A DNA stretch of 10,086 nucleotides from JAWLCG01 sp041687295 (GTDB taxonomy: Bacteria; Planctomycetota; Phycisphaerae; SM23-33; FEN-1343): positions 1 to 10,086 of the forward strand of contig JAWLCG010000173.1 in the NCBI GenBank assembly GCA_041687295.1. The letters run 5' to 3'. The notes under the pieces were generated by a model that made no database searches, was not told the DNA's origin, and worked only from the letters and a program-made list of their open reading frames with translations. Each line of letters opens with the position of its first letter. Within the stretch, counting starts at the first letter, position 1. Shown piece after piece: positions 1-6,274 of this stretch. The translations under genes were made by a program, and so were the position numbers.

Positions 1-2055
1 CTTCGGCCCGGCGCCCTGGGGGCGGGGCCCGATGCGCCCCGGGCCGCCCAGCTGATCATTCGACTGGGCAACGTCGTGCGGGGCCGGGACGCCTGCCGCG
101 AGGCCGTCGACCGGCTGGTCCGCCGCTGCCGGCAGGGCCCGGCCGACGAGGAGTTCGCCGACCCGGCCGAGACGCACCTGCGCCGCCAGGGCCCCGACGC
201 CATCGCCGAGGCGGGCGGGCTGCTGGAGGCCCTGGCCGAGGCGACCGCGCACGTGGCGGCCGGCGAGGGCCTGGCCGAGCAGGCCCGGCGGTGCCTGGCG
301 CTGCTGGATCGGCTGGAGCTGCCGGCGGCCGCCCTGGGCGGGGCCGAGCCGGCGGCCATCGCGGCCAACCTGCGGGCCCTGACGGCCATCGAGGGGTTGC
401 TGGCACAGCTGGCCGAGGAGGCCCTGGGCTTCCTGGCCGAGCGGAAGCTCGCGCCCGACGCGTGGGTCCGCGCCCTGGCGACGCTGCTGGCCCAGACGCC
501 GGCGGGGCCCGCCCGGGCCGGCGGGGCCCTGGCCCTGCGCAGCGCCCTGGACGCCCGGCCCCTGCGGGCGCGGCACGTGTGGGTGGCGGGGCTCAACGAG
601 GGCGTCTTCCCAACCCGGCCGGCCGACGGGGCCCTGCTGGCCGAGGGCGAGCGGCGCCATTGGAGCCGTCGCGGCCTGCCGCTGGACGGGCGCGAGGACC
701 TGGCCGCCCGCGAGATGCTGCTGTTCTACCTCACCCTCACCCGCGCCGACGAGACGGTCACGCTGAGCTGGCAGTACAGTGACTCGGCCGGCAAGGTCCT
801 CGAGCGGAGCAGCTTCATCGACACGCTGCTGGCGGCCTGTCCGGCGCTGGCCGAGGCCGTCGAGCTCTGGCCGGCCGAGCTGTGCCCCCCGCCCGAGCGG
901 ACGCTCAGCCGGCGCGAGCTGCTCAACGCCGCCCTGGCCGGCGCCGCCAGACCCGGAGCGGCCGGGCCGGAGCTGACGGCCTGGCGCGTCGCGCGGCGGC
1001 GCTACGGGGCGGCCCTGGCCGAGCGGGCCGGCGCGATCTGGGCCGCCCATCGCCGCTGGACGGTCGGCCCGGCCGACGCCTTCGACGGGGCCCTGGACGA
1101 GCAGAGCCTGCTGGCCGAGCTGGCCCGCTGCGTCCCGGCCAGGGTGGTCTTCTCGGCCAGTCAGCTCAACACCTTCGGCGCCTGCCCGTGGCGCTACTTC
1201 GCCGAGCGGTGGCTTCGGCTGGCACCCCTGGCCGAGCCGGGCGAGCAGCTCGTGCCGCGCTCCCGCGGCCTGCTGGTCCACGCGGTGCTGCGCCGGCTGA
1301 TGGGGCGGCTCGCCGAGCGGGGCCAAGCCGACCTGGCCCGCCTGGACGTCGCCGAGATGGACCAGGCCCTCGACGCCGCCCTGGCCGCCGAGGCCGACCG
1401 CGCCGAGGCCTTCGGCGTGCCCTACCCCGCCCTGTGGCAGGCCGAGCTGCGGCGGGTCCGCGAGTCGGTGCGGGCGTACCTGCTGGACACGGCCCGGCTG
1501 GACGTGGCCGGCCAGCGCGTCGCCCACATGGAGCTGGGCTTCGGCCTGGAGAGCGGGCCCCACACCGACCCGGCCAGCAGCCGCGATCCGCTGGTGCTCT
1601 CGGGCCCGGCCGGCGAGGTGAGGCTGCGGGGCAAAATCGACCGCGTGGACCTCGTCGAGGCCGACGGCGAGCGGGGGCTGTTCGTCGTGGACTACAAGAC
1701 TGGCTCGGTGCCCAGCCTCAAGACCGACCTGCAGTTGCCGCTCTACATCCTGGCGGCCGAGCGGATGCTGGGCCAGGCGAGCCTGGGCGGGGCGTTCCAC
1801 CGCGTCGACGCACGGAAGCTCGAAACGGGCACGCTGGCGAGCTTCGAGCCCAAGGGCGACTTCGCCGCGCGGATGGCCGAGGCCGTCGAGCGCCTGCACG
1901 AGATCGTCGCCGCCATCGCGGCCGGGCGGTTCGCCGCTAACGCCCAGCCGGGCAACCACCACCGCCACTGCCCCCTGCGGCTGGTGTGCGGCTACAGCCC
2001 GTCGCGGGCGTACATCAAGGGTCTGGCCGAGGCCGAGGAGGACGACGATGACTGA
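1..2055 (+). CDS. addB: AddB-type ATP-dependent nuclease subunit (5'-truncated by window edge)
   Basis: C-terminal 684 codons of the second subunit of an AddAB helicase-nuclease, which resects double-strand breaks for recombination. The frame is open from base 1. AddB proteins usually run to 1000 residues or more, so several hundred N-terminal residues, including any Walker A motif, lie outside the window. The sequence shows the AddB/RecC-like stretch VWVAGLNEGVFPTRPADG (encoded near 580-630). It also shows a complete RecB-family PD-(D/E)XK nuclease: His in GLLVHAVL (codon 1279-1281), Asp in GKIDRVD (1639-1641), DYK (1690-1698) and QxxxY (from 1732). Iron-sulfur-type ligands flank it: Cys in GACPWRYF (1183-1185) and a C-terminal HxxCx5C (1960-1989), where AddB normally has CxxCx5C. 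The acidic tail EAEEDDDD overlaps the addA start. The gene order addB-addA matches Bacillus. Family assignment is confident; the His replacement is noted separately. Confidence 0.9.
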   Translation, partial: LRPGALGAGPDAPRAAQLIIRLGNVVRGRDACREAVDRLVRRCRQGPADEEFADPAETHLRRQGPDAIAEAGGLLEALAEATAHVAAGEGLAEQARRCLALLDRLELPAAALGGAEPAAIAANLRALTAIEGLLAQLAEEALGFLAERKLAPDAWVRALATLLAQTPAGPARAGGALALRSALDARPLRARHVWVAGLNEGVFPTRPADGALLAEGERRHWSRRGLPLDGREDLAAREMLLFYLTLTRADETVTLSWQYSDSAGKVLERSSFIDTLLAACPALAEAVELWPAELCPPPERTLSRRELLNAALAGAARPGAAGPELTAWRVARRRYGAALAERAGAIWAAHRRWTVGPADAFDGALDEQSLLAELARCVPARVVFSASQLNTFGACPWRYFAERWLRLAPLAEPGEQLVPRSRGLLVHAVLRRLMGRLAERGQADLARLDVAEMDQALDAALAAEADRAEAFGVPYPALWQAELRRVRESVRAYLLDTARLDVAGQRVAHMELGFGLESGPHTDPASSRDPLVLSGPAGEVRLRGKIDRVDLVEADGERGLFVVDYKTGSVPSLKTDLQLPLYILAAERMLGQASLGGAFHRVDARKLETGTLASFEPKGDFAARMAEAVERLHEIVAAIAAGRFAANAQPGNHHRHCPLRLVCGYSPSRAYIKGLAEAEEDDDD
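2036..2041 (+). promoter_or_regulatory. addA ribosome-binding site inside the addB tail
   Basis: AGGAGG lies 6 nt before the ATG at 2048 and is read by AddB as part of its acidic C-terminal run. It supports ATG 2048 as the addA start and an 8-bp stop/start overlap (2048-2055), which indicates translational coupling. Confidence 0.75.
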
Positions 2056-5000
2056 CGCCGCCGCCCCCCCGCGCCCCGCGCCGCTGCCGCTGACCGACGC
2101 CCAGCGGGCCTCGATCGAGCGGACCGACCTGAGCATGGCCGTCACCAGCGGCGCCGGCTGCGGCAAGACCTTCGTGCTGGCCCGGCGGTACCTGCAGGTG
2201 CTCGAGGACCTCGCCCTGCCCGAGGCCGTCAGCCGTGTGGCGGCCGTGACGTTCACCGAAAAGGCCGCCATCGAGATGCGGCAGCGCATCGCCGCCCTGA
2301 TCCGCCAGCAGCTGCCCGGCGAGGCCGACCCGCACCGCCAGCTGCTGCTGGGCGAGTGGCTCGACCGGCTCGGCGGGGCGCGGATCAGCACGATCCACGG
2401 CTTCTGCAGCCATCTGCTGCGGGCCTATGCCATCGAGGCGGGGGTGGACCCGGCCTTTGCGGTGCTGGCCGACGAGTTCCAGACCCGCGCCCTGACGCAC
2501 GAGGCCTGCTCGACGGCCCTGCTGGCGGCGCTGGCCGGCGAGGCGCCCGCGGCGGCCGAGCTGGTCGAGCACTTCAGCCACGACCAGCTGCTGGCGATGC
2601 TGGCCACGCTGGTGGCCGAGCGGTGGCGGTGGCAGTCGGTCGACTACGCCGCCCCAGCCGACACGCTGGCCCGCTGGGAGCTCACCCGCCAGCAGGTGTG
2701 CCAGCAGGCCTGGGCCGCCCTGGACGCCGACGCCCTGCGGGCGGAGATGGACTGGCTCGGCGCCCTGGCCTGCGACAACCCCGAGGACAAGCTCGCCGTG
2801 CACCTGCGCGAGCAGCTGGCCCTGGCCGCCCAGATCCTGGCCGGGCCGGAGCACTGGAACGAGGTGCTCTTCGCCGCCCTGAAGCCCAAGGCCGGCGGCA
2901 TCGGCTCGGCCAAGGCCTGGGACGCCGACGTCAAGGAGATCCGCCATCGCTGCAAGGCCCTGCTGGAGGCCCTGGAGGGCCTGGGCCAGCTGGCCGGGCC
3001 GATCAACGAGGCCGACGCGCTGGCCGCCGAGCTGCTGGCGACGCTGACCGCCCTGGCCGCCGACGCCTGCGGGCGGTTCGCCCAGGCCAAGCGCCGCGCC
3101 GGCGTGCTGGACTTCACCGACCTGCAGCTGCTCAGCCGCGACCTGCTGCGCGACAACCCCACCGTCCGCCAGGCCGTCGCGGCCGACATCCACCAGCTGC
3201 TCATCGACGAGTTCCAGGACACCGACGCCCTGCAGCGCGAGCTGCTCTGGCTGGCGGCCGGCTGCCAGACGCTCCAGCCGCCCGAGGGAAAGATCTTCTT
3301 CGTCGGCGACGCCAAGCAGAGCATCTACCGCTTCCGTGGGGCCGAGGTGGAGGTCTTCCAGGCCGCCCGCGCCGCCCTGAGCCAGGCGGGCCGGCAGAAC
3401 CTCGACCGCAACTTCCGCACCCACGACGGCGGCGTGACACTCACGAACGTCCTGTTCGGCCCGCTGATGGGCGAGGCCTACGAGCCGCTGGTGGCCCACC
3501 GCCGCACGCGTCCGCCCGAGCCGGCGGCCGAGCTGCTGCTGGCCGAGTGCGACGCCAAGGCCCGCCGGCCCGCCCAGATGCGGGCCGAGGCCCGCGCCGT
3601 CGCCGAGCGGATCGCCCGCATGGTCGCCGCCGAGGAGCGCCGCGTGTGGGACGAGGCCCGCCAGGACTGGCGGCCCGTCCGCCCCCGCGACATCGCCATC
3701 CTGCTGCCGCAGATGCAGAACACCGCCCCGCTGGAGGAGGCCCTGCAGGATGCCGGCGTGGACTACTACGTCGTCAGCGGCGCGGGGCTCTATCGCCAGC
3801 AGGAGGTCTACGACCTGCTCAACGCCCTCCGCGCGATCGACAACCCGCTGGACGACGTGGCGCTGGCGGGCTTCCTTCGCGGCGGCATGGTGGGGCTCGA
3901 CGACCACGCCCTGCTGCACCTGGCGCTGGCGGCCGAGCCGCCCTATCGGCCCCGCCTACGCGACCTGGCCGTGCTGGAACGGCTCACCGAGCCGGTCCGT
4001 AAGCGGCTGGTGCGAGCGGCCGGGCTGCTCGAGACGCTCTCGGCGTACAAGGACGCGGCCCCCATCGACGCGCTGATCGAACGGCTGCTGGCCGAGACGG
4101 GCTACGAGGCCGTCCTGCTGGGCCAGCCCCACGGCCAGCGGCGGTGCGGCAACCTCCAGCGGGTGCTCGCGCAGGCGCGGGCCGCCCAGTCGGCCGGCGC
4201 GACGCTGGGGGCGTTCACCGCGTACATCTCGCAGCTGGCCATCGAGCAGGTCCGCGCCGAGCAGGCCAGCCTCGAGGCCGAGGCCGGCGACGTCGTCCGC
4301 ATCATGACCGTCCACAAGGCCAAGGGCCTGGAGTTCCCCGTCGTCGTCCTGGCCGACCTGGGCCACCAGGGCCGGGGCGGCTCGGGCACGCTGGACGTCC
4401 GCGGGCCCTGCGGCCTGACGCTGCGCCTGGCCACGAGCGACGACGTGACGCCCCAGAGCGCCCGCCTGGCCAAGTGGTTCGACGCCCAGGCCGACCTCGC
4501 CGAGGACCTGCGGGCCTTCTACGTGGCCGTCACCCGCCACCGCGATTACCTCGTCCTGGCCGGGGCCGTCAAGGGCAGCCTCGCCGACGGGGCCGAGCTG
4601 GGCGCCAAGAACACCCACCTCCGCCGCCTCGACGAGGCCCTGGGCCTGGGCGGACGCCTGCCGGCCGAGCGGATCAGCCTCGACGGCGAGCTGGAGCTGG
4701 CGGTCAACGTCGTGACGCCCCAGCGGGCCCGGCGGAACGAGCAGCCCTCGGTGCTGGCGGGCCTGCTGGCCGAGGTCGACGGCCCCGAGGCCCTCGCCCA
4801 GCGACTCGCCGAGCCGGTCGACTTCGCCGACGAGGCCGAGCTGCCCTGGCTGGGCCCCGTCCGCACCGACGGCCTGGAACGCCTGCCCCCGACGGCCCTG
4901 GCCGAGCTGGAGTTCTGCCCCGCCTGCTTCCACTGGCACTACGAGCTCCGCGTCCCCACGGGCCTGCTCCGCCGGGCGACCCGGACCGCCGACTGCGGTG

Positions 5001-5797
5001 CGGAATCGGACGCGTCGGACGCAGACGATCCGGGCTCGGGCAGCGCGGATTGGGGGGGGGCGATCGCCTTCTCCAAGCCCACGGATGACAATCCGTGGGG
5101 GTCTCGTTCGGGCGGTACTCCTGAGGATCAACGCTCCCCGGGTTCCGTCGCCACCCCCGTCGTCCTGGACCCGACCCAGGCCGGCACCGTATTCCACCGC
5201 TGCCTGGAGCTGCTGGACTTCTCCGCCGACGCCACCCCCTCGCCGGCCGCCCTGGTCCGCCAGGCGATGGAAGAGCAGGCCCTCGACGCCGACCCCGCCC
5301 CGCTGGCGGCCGAGCTGTCGGCCATGCTGGCCGGCCTGCGGGGCCATCCGCTCTGGGCGACGCTGACCGCCGCCCGCCAGACGCTCCGCGAGCTGGAGTT
5401 CGTCACCCGCGTCGGTCGGCTGGAGCTCAACGGCGTGATCGACCTGCTGGTCCAGGACGCCGGGGGCACCTGGCACGTGGTGGACTACAAGAGCGACCGC
5501 GTCGGCCCCGAGGGCCCCGCCGCCCACGCCGGCCGATACGAGCTGCAGATGCTGCTCTACGTCGAGGCCGCCCGCCGCCACCTGGGCCCCGCGGCCGGGC
5601 CCATCGACGCGACGCTCTACTTCCTTCGGCCCGCCCAGGCCCACACCTTCACCGCCGAGAGCCTCTCCGCCGGCGCCGCCGCCGACCGCCTGGCCGACCT
5701 GGCCGAGAGCCTCGCCCACTGCCGCCGCACCAACACCTGGCCCGCCCGCCGCGACGCCGCCTGCGCCCACTGCCACTTCGCCGCCTTGTGCCGGTAG
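2048..5797 (+). CDS. addA: AddA-type UvrD-family helicase/PD-(D/E)XK nuclease subunit
   Basis: 1249-residue motor and nuclease subunit of AddAB. Superfamily 1A helicase motifs appear in order: Q motif (Q19), Walker A GAGCGKT (35-41), motif Ia VTFTEKAA (about 74-81), STIHGFC (about 118), Walker B DEFQD (387-391), motif III GDAKQSIYRFRG (420-431), motif IV LDRNFR (452-457), motif V TVHKAKGLEFP (754-764) and motif VI FYVAVTR with Arg830. The C-terminal RecB-family nuclease has His1050, Asp1132, DYK (1146-1148) and Q1167xxxY1171, so it should be active. Unlike textbook AddA it carries four iron-sulfur-type cysteines: C957 in FCPACF, then C1239xxC1242x5C1248 next to the final Arg. Residues of about 980-1036 are a low-complexity insert with unusual codon use. 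The start is fixed by AGGAGG and the 8-bp overlap with addB. The subunit presumably unwinds DNA ends in complex with AddB and loads recombinase; a more distant RecB-like naming is possible. Confidence 0.93.
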   Translation: MTDAAAPPRPAPLPLTDAQRASIERTDLSMAVTSGAGCGKTFVLARRYLQVLEDLALPEAVSRVAAVTFTEKAAIEMRQRIAALIRQQLPGEADPHRQLLLGEWLDRLGGARISTIHGFCSHLLRAYAIEAGVDPAFAVLADEFQTRALTHEACSTALLAALAGEAPAAAELVEHFSHDQLLAMLATLVAERWRWQSVDYAAPADTLARWELTRQQVCQQAWAALDADALRAEMDWLGALACDNPEDKLAVHLREQLALAAQILAGPEHWNEVLFAALKPKAGGIGSAKAWDADVKEIRHRCKALLEALEGLGQLAGPINEADALAAELLATLTALAADACGRFAQAKRRAGVLDFTDLQLLSRDLLRDNPTVRQAVAADIHQLLIDEFQDTDALQRELLWLAAGCQTLQPPEGKIFFVGDAKQSIYRFRGAEVEVFQAARAALSQAGRQNLDRNFRTHDGGVTLTNVLFGPLMGEAYEPLVAHRRTRPPEPAAELLLAECDAKARRPAQMRAEARAVAERIARMVAAEERRVWDEARQDWRPVRPRDIAILLPQMQNTAPLEEALQDAGVDYYVVSGAGLYRQQEVYDLLNALRAIDNPLDDVALAGFLRGGMVGLDDHALLHLALAAEPPYRPRLRDLAVLERLTEPVRKRLVRAAGLLETLSAYKDAAPIDALIERLLAETGYEAVLLGQPHGQRRCGNLQRVLAQARAAQSAGATLGAFTAYISQLAIEQVRAEQASLEAEAGDVVRIMTVHKAKGLEFPVVVLADLGHQGRGGSGTLDVRGPCGLTLRLATSDDVTPQSARLAKWFDAQADLAEDLRAFYVAVTRHRDYLVLAGAVKGSLADGAELGAKNTHLRRLDEALGLGGRLPAERISLDGELELAVNVVTPQRARRNEQPSVLAGLLAEVDGPEALAQRLAEPVDFADEAELPWLGPVRTDGLERLPPTALAELEFCPACFHWHYELRVPTGLLRRATRTADCGAESDASDADDPGSGSADWGGAIAFSKPTDDNPWGSRSGGTPEDQRSPGSVATPVVLDPTQAGTVFHRCLELLDFSADATPSPAALVRQAMEEQALDADPAPLAAELSAMLAGLRGHPLWATLTAARQTLRELEFVTRVGRLELNGVIDLLVQDAGGTWHVVDYKSDRVGPEGPAAHAGRYELQMLLYVEAARRHLGPAAGPIDATLYFLRPAQAHTFTAESLSAGAAADRLADLAESLAHCRRTNTWPARRDAACAHCHFAALCR
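4987..5155 (+). repeat. Probable repeat-derived insert within addA
   Basis: An in-frame segment of about 55 codons separates the first iron-sulfur-type cysteine (C957) from the nuclease His1050. It encodes Ser/Gly/Asp/Pro-rich sequence without recognisable fold. Codons ending in A or T (GGT, GAA, GAT, AAT, TCT, CGT, ACT, CCT, CAA) are frequent here and rare on both sides. It contains a run of nine G (5052-5060) and a perfect 9-bp hairpin (5078-5099). The reading frame continues correctly on both sides. The edges are approximate. An intergenic-type repeat inserted into a surface linker is the simplest reading. Confidence 0.5.
5078..5099. repeat. Perfect 9-bp inverted repeat within addA insert
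   Basis: CCCACGGAT (5078-5086) is followed by a GACA loop and by its exact complement ATCCGTGGG (5091-5099). A perfect stem of this kind sits inside a stretch whose codon use differs from the rest of the gene, which points to a mobile or dispersed palindromic module rather than selected coding sequence. Confidence 0.7.
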
Positions 5798-5847
5798 GGT
5801 ACGTGGGTTCTCGCCGTAGCGCCAGCGCAGGCGAGGTTCCGCGTACC
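5798..5847. terminator. Large stem-loop directly after the addA stop
   Basis: The 18-nt arms 5798-5815 (GGTACGTGGGTTCTCGCC) and 5830-5847 (GGCGAGGTTCCGCGTACC) pair along their full length except for one T-T mismatch, counting G-U wobbles in RNA. The loop is 14 nt. The stem begins at the base after the addA TAG, so it could end transcription or protect the 3' end of the addBA message. There is no T-tract, so intrinsic termination is uncertain, and it may instead be a dispersed repeat. Confidence 0.45.
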
Positions 5848-5960
5848 GCCGATGGCGACCCGCGCTTCGACCCGCACTCCACAGAGCCCCAGGCACGTCC
5901 GGGGTCTTCGGGCGCCTGCTCGTAAGTCTCGCCAACCGATGGACGCTCCAGGACGCACGC
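5848..5960. other. Intergenic stretch without recognised gene
   Basis: The 113 bp between the post-addA stem-loop and the 92-bp palindrome have no ribosome-binding site followed by plausible coding sequence. Short frames on both strands run through the repeat modules on either side and look spurious. I see no strong secondary structure here. Confidence 0.5.
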
Positions 5961-6052
5961 GCCGTATGGAGTGCGGCGGCCTTGACGCCGCTTTGGATCG
6001 CTGGCGCGACAACCAGCCAAAGCGGCGAATTCTTCGCCGCACTCCATACGGC
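5961..6052. repeat. 92-bp two-stem palindromic element
   Basis: The outer arms GCCGTATGGAGTGCGGCG (5961-5978) and CGCCGCACTCCATACGGC (6035-6052) are perfect 18-bp inverted repeats. After a 7 x 7 unpaired region comes an inner perfect 11-bp stem, CGCCGCTTTGG (5986-5996) with CCAAAGCGGCG (6017-6027). It is capped by a weak CTGG/CCAG pair (6001-6004, 6013-6016). Frames through it read MECGGLDAALDRW and TPLWIAGATTSQSG. I recall peptides like these from many spurious hypothetical proteins in Verrucomicrobia and Planctomycetes, so this is probably one copy of a widespread dispersed palindrome. The structure is seen directly; the family link is from memory. Confidence 0.8.
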
Positions 6053-6088
6053 CCGACCACCGCCCGCGTCTTCGACGCCTCTCTATCA

Positions 6089-6135
6089 CTCTGCAAGCCT
6101 CTGTGCTTCTTCTCTGTGTCCTCTGCGTCTCTGTG
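6089..6135. repeat. Degenerate CTCTGYG tandem tract
   Basis: Five CTCTG-type units start at 6089, 6099, 6112, 6121 and 6129 with irregular spacing of 8 to 13 nt. On the complementary strand they read as CACAGAG or CGCAGAG units and translate as HRDAEDTEKKHRG. I recall this kind of peptide as a recurrent artefact of a dispersed repeat in several bacterial phyla. The tract is T-rich and lower in GC than its surroundings. No gene is called from it. Confidence 0.6.
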
Positions 6136-6201
6136 GCCCATCCGAGCTGTTTCTGTTTCCCCGCCGGGCCTCGCTCCGCTCGACCCGCCCTACCGCGCGT
6201 C

Positions 6202-6230
6202 TTGACGAAACGGGCCCCATCGCGTATTGC
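6202..6230 (+). promoter_or_regulatory. Candidate sigma70 promoter for the aminotransferase gene
   Basis: TTGACG (6202-6207) and TATTGC (6225-6230) are separated by exactly 17 nt, giving a start site near 6237 and a leader of about 38 nt before the GTG at 6275. The -35 matches consensus at five of six positions; the -10 is weaker, matching TAT only. It lies just downstream of the repeat mosaic, so the gene probably does not depend on addBA transcription. Confidence 0.45.
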
Positions 6231-6261
6231 TGGGGCTCTGGAAGTGACTGCAACCGCCACC

Positions 6262-6268
6262 GGAGGAG
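6262..6268 (+). promoter_or_regulatory. Ribosome-binding site supporting a GTG start
   Basis: GGAGGAG lies 6 nt before GTG 6275. It decides the start of the aminotransferase gene and therefore the reality of its N-terminal extension. The first internal Met near the catalytic domain (codon 6830-6832) has no comparable site upstream. Confidence 0.75.
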
Positions 6269-6274
6269 ATCCCC

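Noticed and set aside
76..78. GTG as the start of a 659-residue AddB
   Set aside because: The frame is open upstream to base 1, no ribosome-binding site precedes the GTG, and AddB family proteins are much longer; the gene continues out of the window.
2015..5935. Very long open frames on the minus strand (2015-3919 and 3956-5935) opposite addA
   Set aside because: They are mirror frames of a GC-rich gene: Gly/Gln/Leu/Val-rich, no motifs, no ribosome-binding sites, and opposite a protein with every helicase and nuclease motif intact.
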